A stretch of DNA of 5,163 nucleotides from Candidatus Thiosymbion ectosymbiont of Robbea hypermnestra (GTDB lineage Bacteria > Pseudomonadota > Gammaproteobacteria > Chromatiales > Chromatiaceae). The stretch spans positions 1 to 5,163 of the forward strand of contig JAIZWN010000653.1 of the NCBI GenBank assembly GCA_020443945.1. Direction: 5' to 3'. Below are positions 1-5,114 of the stretch, in pieces. Positions within the stretch are counted from its first letter, which is position 1. The number at the start of each line of letters is the position of its first letter. The translations under genes were made by a program, and so were the position numbers. The notes under the pieces are model-generated. The model saw only the letters and a program-made list of their open reading frames with translations. It made no database searches and was not told where the DNA came from.

Positions 1-232
1 GACGGTGCGGTGGCACCGGCAACGCCAAGAGCCGTCCGAGACCACGGCAGAATTCTTCGTGGCTTGGTGGCTTGGTGGCTTGGTGTGAGAACACCGCGTC
101 GGCGTGACCCACCGACAAGTGTATGGGTTTGCTGTATTTGATTTTCGGGGGATTCGGTTAATTGAGAACGCCCCCTAGGTAATTTGCGGGATTTTTGGGG
201 CGCATCGAGACCACGGGGTTCGATTTCAACCC
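1..232. other. Non-coding region upstream of the phasin promoter
   Basis: I see no credible gene here; the open frames are short or antisense and have no family resemblance. The stretch contains a small hairpin (GGTGC at 4-8 with GCACC at 13-17), the GGCTTGGT tandem repeat at 61-84, a short hairpin GGTGT-GAGA-ACACC at 82-95, and a weak inverted pair CGCCCC (169-174) / GGGGCG (197-202). From about 120 to 200 the DNA is visibly more AT-rich than the genes, as is usual for an upstream control region. The end of any gene to the left is not visible. Confidence 0.6.
61..119. repeat. GGCTTGGT tandem repeat and trailing ACCGACAAG segment (repeat copy A)
   Basis: Three exact head-to-tail copies of GGCTTGGT lie at 61-84. 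They are followed by a small hairpin and then GTGACCCACCGACAAG at 104-119. A similar arrangement, CTTGGTGG-TTGGTGGC followed by GTGACCACCGGCCACCGAC, occurs on the same strand at 2367-2410. I infer that the two are diverged members of one dispersed intergenic repeat family. No transposase or target duplication is visible. Confidence 0.5.
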
Positions 233-261
233 TTGACAAGACCGTCCGCCGGTATTATTGT
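233..261 (+). promoter_or_regulatory. Sigma70-type promoter of the phasin gene
   Basis: A perfect -35 hexamer TTGACA lies at 233-238. After a 17-nt spacer, TATTGT at 256-261 is a good -10 match (four of six to TATAAT). An alternative -10, TATTAT at 253-258, matches better but leaves a 14-nt spacer, so I prefer the first. Transcription would start near 268, inside the inverted repeat at 270-294, and give a leader of about 65 nt before the phasin ATG. Confidence 0.65.
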
Positions 262-294
262 GCACCGCAGCAATTGCTGCACCGCAGCAATTGC
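261..294. promoter_or_regulatory. Probable PhaR operator: 17-bp tandem repeat containing an 11-bp inverted repeat
   Basis: The unit TGCACCGCAGCAATTGC occurs twice, head to tail and without a mismatch, at 261-277 and 278-294. The junction makes a perfect inverted repeat: 11-nt arms GCAATTGCTGC (270-280) and GCAGCAATTGC (284-294) around ACC. Its core is CTGC-ACC-GCAG. PhaR, the repressor that controls phasin genes in PHA-storing proteobacteria, is known from Paracoccus and Rhodobacter work to bind CTGC-N3/4-GCAG. The first unit makes a degenerate second half-site. Its place over the predicted start point fits repression. The assignment to PhaR is inferred from the motif and the gene; phaR itself is not in the window. 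Confidence 0.6.
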
Positions 295-332
295 GGGGAA
301 GCCCGATCTTTTTTGACCAACGGAGATACGCT

Positions 333-692
333 ATGACCGCAGATACCACAGATACCAAGCTCGAAGCCGTCAAAGAGGTGGCCAACAAGGCCATGGAAAA
401 CCTGACCAAGCTCGCCGACCTCAACCTGGAGACCTTCGACAAGGTCACTTCCAACCAAAAAGCGGCCATGGATCTCTTCATGGAGCGCAGCAAGCGCCAG
501 GTGGAGCTGGCCAAGAAGGCCAAGGGTTTCGATGAATTCGTCAAGGGACAGGCCGAGCTGGCCAAGGAAACCAGCGAGCTCATGCTCGAGGAATCCCAAA
601 AGAGCGTGCAGTTCCTCAACGAGATGCGCGACGCATATGCCACCCTTTTCAAGGATGAGATCAGCAAGTTCACCAACAAGTTCAACACCTGA
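333..692 (+). CDS. phaP: Phasin family protein (PHA granule-associated)
   Basis: Phasins are small amphipathic proteins that coat cytoplasmic polyhydroxyalkanoate granules and control granule number, size and surface. This 119-residue product is hydrophilic and should be almost wholly helical: I see no proline, cysteine, tryptophan or histidine, and only two glycines. Its heptad-like runs of Lys/Glu with Ala/Leu/Phe (about residues 10-115) are typical of the phasin family; its size resembles the short phasins of purple sulfur bacteria. The ATG at 333 follows GGAG (322-325) at a good distance; an upstream in-frame TTG at 258 would lie before the likely transcription start and is rejected. The gene is monocistronic, with its own promoter, a candidate PhaR operator and a terminator right after it. 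No synthase or other pha gene is nearby. The family call is firm from composition and pattern; the symbol is a reasonable assignment. Confidence 0.85.
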   Translation: MTADTTDTKLEAVKEVANKAMENLTKLADLNLETFDKVTSNQKAAMDLFMERSKRQVELAKKAKGFDEFVKGQAELAKETSELMLEESQKSVQFLNEMRDAYATLFKDEISKFTNKFNT

Positions 693-747
693 AACATTCT
701 CGAACCCGTCCGGGAACCGCATCGGCTCCTGGACGGTAGCTCCCGCG

Positions 748-771
748 ACCCGGCAGCCGCCGGGTTTTTTT
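748..771 (+). terminator. Intrinsic terminator of the phasin gene
   Basis: ACCCGGC (748-754) and GCCGGGT (759-765) form a perfect 7-bp stem with an AGCC loop, followed directly by a run of seven T on the plus strand (765-771). It lies 56 nt after the phasin stop codon. The last two T are also part of the lgt stop codon (TAA on the minus strand, 772-770). Read from the minus strand, the hairpin lacks a following T-run, so it should end lgt transcripts poorly. Confidence 0.9.
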
Positions 772-1597
772 ATGGCCGGGCGCGCCGATAGGCCAGCACC
801 AGCAAGAGGGTTCCGAGCAAGATCATCGGCAGGGTCAGGAGTTGGCCCATGGTGAGCCGGTCGAAGGCGAGATAGCCGAGATGGGCGTCCGGCAGGCGGA
901 CGAATTCCACCCCGAAACGGAAGGTCCCGTATCCCAGCAGAAACAGGCCCGTGACGGCCATGGTCGGCCGCGGTCTGGCGGAAAAGAGCCACAGGATCAG
1001 GAACAGGGCAAGGCCCTCCAGTGCGGCCTCGTAGAGCTGGGAGGCATGCAGCGGCGGGCTCCACCGGGCGCCCGGCGCCAGTCCCTCGCAGTAGGCGCCG
1101 AATTTCTCGCAGGGAAGCCGCATGCCCCAGGGGAGGTTGGTCGGGTATCCCCAGAGCTCGCCGTTGATGAAGTTGCCGATCCGCCCGGCGAACAGGCCCG
1201 GAGGCACTAGGGGGGCGGCGAAATCCAGGGTCCGCCAAAGGCCCAAGCCATGGTGGCGGCCAAATAGCCACAAGGCGATCGCCACCCCGATCATGCCGCC
1301 GTGGAAGGACATGCCGCCCTCCCAGATCCGCAGGATTATCCAGGGGTCGGCAAGCGTCTGCTCGAAGCCGTAGAAGAGCATGTATCCCAGACGGCCGCCC
1401 AGGATGGTCCCGAGAACGCCGTAGAAGAGCCCGTCGTCCACCATGCGGGCGGTCCACCCGGAGCCGGGGCGGGCGGCGCGATAACGACCGAGCGCCCAGG
1501 CGGCCGAGAAGGCCAGCAGATACATGATCCCGTACCAGTGGATCCGAAGCGGCCCCAGGGACAGGGCGACGGGGTCGATGTGCGGATAATCGAGCAT
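770..1597 (-). CDS. lgt: Prolipoprotein diacylglyceryl transferase (Lgt)
   Basis: Lgt is the inner-membrane enzyme that moves a diacylglyceryl group from phosphatidylglycerol to the lipobox cysteine of prolipoproteins, the first step of lipoprotein maturation. The 275-residue product begins with the usual YPHIDPVA...GPLRIHWYG segment (Tyr22). It carries SFHGG (His99), the family signature GRIGNFINGELWG at 138-150 (Arg139, Asn142), and YGTFRFGVEF (Tyr223, Arg227), which match the essential His103, Arg143, Asn146, Tyr235 and Arg239 of the E. coli enzyme. Several hydrophobic spans fit a multi-pass membrane protein of normal length. An in-frame TAA three codons upstream fixes the ATG at 1597 as the first usable start. 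No Shine-Dalgarno sits at the usual distance; GGAAGGAG lies 23 nt away. It follows the lipoprotein L,D-transpeptidase gene by 34 nt and is probably co-transcribed with it. Confidence 0.97.
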   Translation of the reverse strand: MLDYPHIDPVALSLGPLRIHWYGIMYLLAFSAAWALGRYRAARPGSGWTARMVDDGLFYGVLGTILGGRLGYMLFYGFEQTLADPWIILRIWEGGMSFHGGMIGVAIALWLFGRHHGLGLWRTLDFAAPLVPPGLFAGRIGNFINGELWGYPTNLPWGMRLPCEKFGAYCEGLAPGARWSPPLHASQLYEAALEGLALFLILWLFSARPRPTMAVTGLFLLGYGTFRFGVEFVRLPDAHLGYLAFDRLTMGQLLTLPMILLGTLLLVLAYRRARP

Positions 1598-1631
1598 TCG
1601 GAGTTACCGGGCGCGCGGCGCTCCTTCCCGG

Positions 1632-2288
1632 TCAGGGTAGGATCCTGATGGGCGTGCCGTACCGGACCAGCCGCCAGATCTCGTCCATTTCGTGGTTCCG
1701 GACGGCGATGCAGCCGTTGGTCCAGTCCCGGTTCAGGTATCTTTCCCTGAACCTGGCGGAACGGACCTTCGGCTCGCCGTGGATCATAATCATTCCGCCC
1801 GGGTCCTTGCCCATGGCGCGGGCGCGTCGAATATCCCGCGCATTGGGGTAGGAGATATGGATGGACCTATGGAACCGGCTGTTGGGGTTGCGCCAATCGA
1901 GGATATAGTCGCCTTCCGGCGTGCGCTCGTCGCCTTCCTGCCTTTTGTGGCCCCGCGGCCACTCGCCGAGCGCGATACGGTATTCGTGCAGCACCTCGCC
2001 ATCCTGGAGGAGCGCCATCCGGCGTTGTGATTTCCAGACCATCACCTGATCGACCCAAGGCTGTTGGGGCTTGCCGGCGCAGCCGGCGAGCGTCAGCAGG
2101 GCCACCACCGCGACGAGGGCAAGGGCCACGGAGGGCCAGCGGCGGACGGCGGCCAGGCGATATCCGGGCGGGGCGGGAGTCCCGGCCGGCGGCGAGGCCG
2201 TTCCGCCATGCCGTGGTGTCCGCTCCCTTTGGGCTCGGATGCGGATCGGAAGACGGGGAAGAATCGGAATGTGAGGAATCGGAGGCAT
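1632..2288 (-). CDS. L,D-transpeptidase (YkuD domain) lipoprotein
   Basis: This is a YkuD-fold L,D-transpeptidase-like protein. The family forms 3-3 crosslinks in peptidoglycan or attaches or releases proteins at meso-diaminopimelate, using a catalytic cysteine in the periplasm. The 218-residue frame has a hydrophobic stretch at 52-66 ending in a lipobox LAGC (Cys70), so the mature protein of about 149 residues should be lipid-anchored. The YkuD core includes ERTPEGDY (121-128), IHISYPNARD (143-152), MIHG (168-171) and DWTNGCIAV (188-196), with His170 and the nucleophile Cys193. The motif reads TNGC where the canonical form has S/T-HGC. The start is uncertain: the ATG at 2288 has only AAAAG before it and adds a Pro/Arg-rich stretch of about 45 residues before the hydrophobic core; no better in-frame ATG, GTG or TTG start exists. 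It is followed by lgt, the enzyme expected to lipidate it. The exact cell-wall substrate cannot be told. Confidence 0.85.
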   Translation of the reverse strand: MPPIPHIPILPRLPIRIRAQRERTPRHGGTASPPAGTPAPPGYRLAAVRRWPSVALALVAVVALLTLAGCAGKPQQPWVDQVMVWKSQRRMALLQDGEVLHEYRIALGEWPRGHKRQEGDERTPEGDYILDWRNPNSRFHRSIHISYPNARDIRRARAMGKDPGGMIMIHGEPKVRSARFRERYLNRDWTNGCIAVRNHEMDEIWRLVRYGTPIRILP

Positions 2289-2366
2289 CTTTTCGACTAT
2301 CCGGCCAGATATGATTTCAATCGATACCGCTGGTCCTCACGCGGGAGCGTGTGGGCCAGTCGGTGA

Positions 2367-2427
2367 CTTGGTGGTTGGTGGCCAGCAATCGGTGACCACC
2401 GGCCACCGACCACTTGCGTACCGACAA
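2367..2427. repeat. Intergenic inverted repeat, REP-like (repeat copy B)
   Basis: GTGGTTGGTGGCC at 2371-2383 and GGCCACCGACCAC at 2401-2413 are inverted with one mismatch in 13, around a 17-nt centre that contains GGTGACCACC. A related segment, GGCCAGTCGGTGAC, lies just before it at 2354-2367 and is partly repeated directly as GGCCAGCAATCGGTGAC at 2380-2395 or so. The segment ends in CCGACAAG (2421-2428), as copy A does at 112-119. It sits between the stop of the PfpI-family gene and the start of the transpeptidase gene. There is no T-run, so it is not a standard intrinsic terminator, though the stem could still stop or stabilise transcripts. Confidence 0.55.
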
Positions 2428-2441
2428 GGCGCGGCGTGGGG

Positions 2442-3029
2442 TCAGGGCTCGATGCGCGTCCCCAAGACCTCCAGGAATTTGCGGAGCCACTCCGGATGGG
2501 CCGGCCAGCCCGGCGCCGTTACCAGATTGCCGTCCACATAGGCGTTGGAGAAGGTCTCGTTGATCTCGCACCAACGGCCGCCGGCCTGCTCGACATCGGG
2601 CTTGAGCGCCGGGTAGGCGGTGATGTTTCTGCCCTCCAGCACACCCGCGGCGACCAGTATCTGCTGGCCGTGGCAGACGGCGGCGATGGGCTTGTCCGCC
2701 GCGGCGAATTGACGCACGATTTCGATCAGGCGTTCGTTGAGCCGCAGGTATTCCGGGGCGCGTCCGCCGGGGATGACCAAGGCGTCATAGTCGGCGGGAT
2801 CGGTGGTCGCGAAGTCGGCGTTGACGGTAAAGTTGTGGCCGGGTTTCTCGCTGTAGGTCTGATCGCCATCGAAGTCGTGCACCGCCGTGCGCACGCTGTC
2901 GCCGGGCCTTTTGTCGGGACAGATGGCGTGGACCTCATGGCCTACCATCTGGAGCGCCTGGAAGGGCACCATGACCTCGTAGTCCTCTACGAAGTCGCCT
3001 ACCGGCATCAGGATTCGTTTAACAGCCAT
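2442..3029 (-). CDS. DJ-1/PfpI family protein (glutamine amidotransferase-like fold)
   Basis: The product has the flavodoxin-like fold of the DJ-1/PfpI superfamily, whose members act as cytoplasmic proteases, glyoxalases or debated deglycases, or as stress chaperones. The 195-residue length is normal. Visible markers are an N-terminal strand KRILMPVGDFVEDYE with Glu15, the segment ALVIPGGRAPEYLR (83-96), and the nucleophile elbow AAVCHGQQIL, with Cys119 and His120 as the reactive pair. I chose the ATG at 3029 because GAGGAG lies 8 nt before it on the minus strand; a longer frame starting at 3077 would add 16 unconserved residues and ignore that site. A TATAGT (minus strand, 3082-3077) could be a -10 element, without a good -35. 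It is transcribed divergently from the toxin-antitoxin genes and appears monocistronic. The sequence gives the family but not the substrate. Confidence 0.9.
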   Translation of the reverse strand: MAVKRILMPVGDFVEDYEVMVPFQALQMVGHEVHAICPDKRPGDSVRTAVHDFDGDQTYSEKPGHNFTVNADFATTDPADYDALVIPGGRAPEYLRLNERLIEIVRQFAAADKPIAAVCHGQQILVAAGVLEGRNITAYPALKPDVEQAGGRWCEINETFSNAYVDGNLVTAPGWPAHPEWLRKFLEVLGTRIEP

Positions 3030-3126
3030 CGGCCTGTCTCCTCGGGGTGTGATGAGTTGGAATCGACGCGGGCGCAACTATAGCCAATCCGGTGGTCTGT
3101 TCGCCAGCCGAATCGATTACGCGGGC

Positions 3127-3143
3127 GGTCCGCGTAGCGGACC
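3127..3143. repeat. Short perfect hairpin in the PfpI / toxin-antitoxin gap
   Basis: GGTCCGC (3127-3133) and GCGGACC (3137-3143) form a 7-bp perfect GC-rich stem around GTA. It lies in the divergent intergenic region, about 100 nt from the PfpI start and 137 nt from the antitoxin start. No T-run follows on either strand. It could be a remnant of a dispersed palindromic element; only one copy is seen here. Confidence 0.5.
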
Positions 3144-3204
3144 CCACGCCGAATACCCGATTGTCGCTGGGCGCGTCCTTATCCTTGTCGATTCCATGAT
3201 GCGA

Positions 3205-3237
3205 GCGCATAACGTACCAGTGTGTCCGGTTATGTGC
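3205..3237. promoter_or_regulatory. Candidate operator of the toxin-antitoxin operon
   Basis: GCGCATAAC (3205-3213) and GTTATGTGC (3229-3237) are inverted with one mismatch in nine, separated by 15 nt, so the arm centres are about two helical turns apart on one DNA face. The repeat lies 43-75 nt before the antitoxin ATG. Phd/YefM antitoxins are known to repress their own operon by binding palindromes near the promoter. Weak promoter-like hexamers overlap it: TTGTCG (3186-3191), 17 nt, CATAAC (3208-3213). Both the promoter and the operator assignment are inference. Confidence 0.4.
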
Positions 3238-3279
3238 TTTACTATGTCGATCTTGTTCTATGCGTTGCGGAGGAGCCCG

Positions 3280-3552
3280 ATGGAAAGCATTACCGTAAAC
3301 AGGTTCCAGGACAACCTGAAAGGCCTTCTGGAACAGGTGGTCAGCAAGCACTTGCCACTCCGGGTGACCCGCGGCGGCGACACCGACCTTGTAGTGGTCA
3401 ACGCGGAGGACTGGGAGCGAGACCAGGAGACCCTCTATGTGCTCCAGAATACCAGCCTGATGCGCCAGATTGCCGAATCCAATGTCACCCACACCGCGGG
3501 CACCGGATACCTCCCCACCAGGAACCAGGTAGATGAGATCCTTGGTGTTTGA
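3280..3552 (+). CDS. yefM: Phd/YefM family antitoxin
   Basis: YefM-type antitoxins bind and inactivate a YoeB/Txe mRNA-cleaving toxin, and use an N-terminal domain to bind the operon's own operator. The 90-residue product shows the family layout. ITVNRFQDNLKGLLEQV at 4-20 is the DNA-binding start of the domain. PLRVTRGGDTDLVVVNAEDWERDQETLYVL at 26-55 is cognate to the conserved ITR...AVLMSLEEYNSLEETAYLL segment of E. coli YefM. The tail from about 56 is polar and likely flexible, where the toxin binds. I chose the ATG at 3280 because GGAGGAG (3269-3275) lies directly before it and the family begins there; the frame is open farther upstream but with no family match. It overlaps the toxin gene by 20 nt, implying translational coupling. 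The family is firm; the symbol is by homology. Confidence 0.92.
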   Translation: MESITVNRFQDNLKGLLEQVVSKHLPLRVTRGGDTDLVVVNAEDWERDQETLYVLQNTSLMRQIAESNVTHTAGTGYLPTRNQVDEILGV

Positions 3553-3814
3553 AGGTAACACCTGGCTGGTTTACGAGGAGCTTCGACAACGCGATAAGCG
3601 GCTGCACAAAAATCTCTGCGCGATTCTCAAAGAGATGTTGCGCAACGACCCCACAACGGGATTGGGCAAGCCCGAAGTCCTGCGCCATGATCTGGCGGGC
3701 TTCTGGTCCAGACGACTCAGCCAGAAAGACAGGTTGGTTTACAAGTTCGACGAGACTCATCTCTACCTGTTTGCAATCGGCGGCCACTACGACCGGTTTC
3801 GGCCTGGCCGGTAA
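3533..3814 (+). CDS. yoeB: Txe/YoeB family addiction module toxin (mRNA endoribonuclease)
   Basis: YoeB-type toxins belong to the RelE fold; they enter the ribosomal A site and cut mRNA, halting translation until the antitoxin is replaced. The 93-residue product has the whole family core: GLGKPEVLRHDLAGFWSRRL (43-62), QKDRLVYKF (64-72) and a C-terminal GGHYD (83-87). Residues matching the catalytic Glu46, Arg65, His83 and Tyr84 of E. coli YoeB are present as Glu48, Arg67, His85 and Tyr86, so the toxin looks active. The ATG at 3533, inside the antitoxin gene, is preceded by a modest AGGT (3527-3530); TTG at 3542 and GTG at 3545 are in-frame alternatives. The protein runs seven residues beyond the HY that ends the E. 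coli protein. Its stop codon is 4 nt before the radical SAM start. Confidence 0.94.
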   Translation: MRSLVFEGNTWLVYEELRQRDKRLHKNLCAILKEMLRNDPTTGLGKPEVLRHDLAGFWSRRLSQKDRLVYKFDETHLYLFAIGGHYDRFRPGR

Positions 3815-3818
3815 GGCC

Positions 3819-4925
3819 GTGAAAGAGGAGACGAGGGACAAGCGCCACGCACCGCAACGGGGCCGCGGCGCCGTCTCCAACCCGGACAGCCGCTACGCGG
3901 ACCAGCGGCGCGAGGCGGTCGACGACGGCTGGTACGCAAAAGCACCGGGGCCTGTGCGCACCGAGCTCGCGGTGGATGCCAGCCGCACGGTCATCAGCCG
4001 GAATCGGTCCCCGGATCTTCCCTTCGATCGTTCCCTCAATCCCTACCGCGGTTGCGAGCACGGCTGTATCTATTGCTATGCGCGCCCGACCCACGCCTGG
4101 CTCGGGCTGTCGCCGGGCCTGGATTTCGAGCGCCGGCTCTTCTACAAGCCCGCCGCCGCCGAGCAATTGCGGCGGGAGCTGGCCCGGCCCGGTTACCGCC
4201 CGGCGACCCTGGTGCTCGGCGCCAATACGGACCCCTATCAGCCGATTGAGCGCCGACTCCGGATTACTCGCCAGGTACTGACGGTGCTCCGGGATTGTCG
4301 CCACCCGGTGGCGGTGACCACCAAATCCGCCCTTATCCTGCGGGATCTGGACCTGCTCGGCGCCATGGCCGCGGATGGCTGCGTGGCGGTGCAGTTCTCC
4401 ATTACCACCCTGGACGCCGGGCTCGCCCGGCGGCTCGAGCCGCGCGCGGCGTCGCCGCAACGCAGATTGGAGGTGATGCGCGCCCTGGCGCGGGCCGGGA
4501 TTTCGGTCGGCGTGCTAGTCTCGCCCCTGATTCCCGGCCTGACGGACCAGGAGCTGGAGCGGATTCTGGAGGCGGCGGCGCGGGCCGGGGCATCACGCGC
4601 CGAAAGCCTCCTGCTCCGTCTGCCCCTGGAAGTCGAGGGGCTATTCACGGACTGGCTGCGGGTCCATTGCCCCGAGCGGGCCGGGAAGGTCCTGAGTCTG
4701 ATCCGCCAGTGTCGCGGGGGCCGGCTCGACGACCCGCGCTTCGGCACCCGGTTTACCGGCGCGGGACCCGTAGCCGATCTGCTGCGGCAGCGCTTCGAGC
4801 TGGCCGCCGGGCGGCTCGGTCTGATGCGACGGGGTGCGGGCTGGGAGCCGGATGCCAGCCGCTTCCGGGCACCCGGACCGGCAGGCGCCCAGCGTTCCCT
4901 GTTCGACCACGAAACCGAGTGCTAA
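3819..4925 (+). CDS. PA0069 family radical SAM protein
   Basis: This is a radical S-adenosylmethionine enzyme of the SplB-like group named after Pseudomonas PA0069, whose reaction I do not know to be established. The 368-residue product has the family's opening GRGAVSNP (15-22) and DDGW (35-38). Its cluster motif is RGCEHGCIYCYARPTH at 77-92, with Cys79, Cys83 and Cys86 in the CxxxCxxC spacing that holds the 4Fe-4S cluster. Further barrel motifs include LGANTDPYQPIE (133-144), VTTKS (166-170) and the SPLIPGLTD segment (235-243); the tail ends in a QRSLFDHE-like motif. The GTG at 3819 is the only plausible start: it is 4 nt after the toxin TAA, gives the family's usual N-terminus, and has only TAAGG close before it, so translation is likely coupled to the toxin gene. 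A longer frame opening at 3549 overlaps the toxin and is not conserved. No accessory peptide or partner gene is visible. Confidence 0.92.
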   Translation: MKEETRDKRHAPQRGRGAVSNPDSRYADQRREAVDDGWYAKAPGPVRTELAVDASRTVISRNRSPDLPFDRSLNPYRGCEHGCIYCYARPTHAWLGLSPGLDFERRLFYKPAAAEQLRRELARPGYRPATLVLGANTDPYQPIERRLRITRQVLTVLRDCRHPVAVTTKSALILRDLDLLGAMAADGCVAVQFSITTLDAGLARRLEPRAASPQRRLEVMRALARAGISVGVLVSPLIPGLTDQELERILEAAARAGASRAESLLLRLPLEVEGLFTDWLRVHCPERAGKVLSLIRQCRGGRLDDPRFGTRFTGAGPVADLLRQRFELAAGRLGLMRRGAGWEPDASRFRAPGPAGAQRSLFDHETEC

Positions 4926-4988
4926 GCAAGCGGGGTGTCGGTGTCCGATGTCATCTAGTACCCCATTTCACCTTATTTTTCACCCTCA

Positions 4989-5074
4989 GAGCCCTCCCAA
5001 CCGCGCCCAGGCAAGAGGAGAGAACCGAGCGAGAGAGCAACGCCACGCCTGGCCTTGGCGCGGTTGGGGGGCTC
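4989..5074. repeat. Long imperfect inverted repeat
   Basis: The 19-nt arm at 4989-5007 (GAGCCCTCCCAACCGCGCC) is the reverse complement of the 18-nt arm at 5057-5074 apart from one bulged T (4995). The pairing continues inward as CAGGC (5008-5012) with GCCTG (5047-5051) after a 5-nt offset on one side. The loop of about 34 nt is purine-rich. This is far stronger than expected by chance and is not a standard terminator. It may be the end of a repetitive element or a structured transcript. Confidence 0.7.
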
Positions 5075-5082
5075 CCTTCGGA

Positions 5083-5114
5083 CGCAACGAGAAGCGACCA
5101 TCCGCTTCGTTGCG
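5083..5114. repeat. Second stem-loop of the right-edge cluster
   Basis: CGCAACGAGAAGCG (5083-5096) pairs with CGCTTCGTTGCG (5103-5114) over 12 bp with a two-nt bulge, around the loop ACCATC. It begins 8 nt after the larger inverted repeat and is itself followed by the AATAG/CTATT hairpin at 5124-5139, so at least three stem-loops lie in a row before the sequence ends. Confidence 0.65.

Noticed and set aside
61..84. CRISPR-like array from the repeated GGCTTGGT units
   Set aside because: The units are 8 nt long and directly adjacent, with no spacers, and no cas gene is present; this is a short tandem repeat.
258..332. A longer phasin start at an in-frame TTG (258)
   Set aside because: It lies inside the predicted -10 element, upstream of the likely transcription start, with no ribosome site, and its added residues encode the operator repeat.
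255..1457. A 400-codon open frame on the minus strand across phasin and lgt
   Set aside because: It is the antisense of the phasin gene joined to a shifted frame of lgt; its Pro/Arg-rich composition is a GC-driven shadow, while both overlapped genes have clear family motifs.
2436..3083. A 215-codon plus-strand frame opposite the PfpI-family gene
   Set aside because: It mirrors a gene with a full DJ-1/PfpI motif set and a good ribosome site; the plus-strand product has no recognisable family.
3549..3818. An N-terminal extension of the radical SAM protein from an ATG at 3549
   Set aside because: The extra 90 residues are an out-of-frame reading of the toxin gene, and the family start pattern (GRGAVSNP near residue 15) fits the GTG at 3819.
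4989..5074. Intrinsic terminator for the radical SAM gene
   Set aside because: The inverted repeat is strong, but its loop is long and neither strand has a T-run after the stem.
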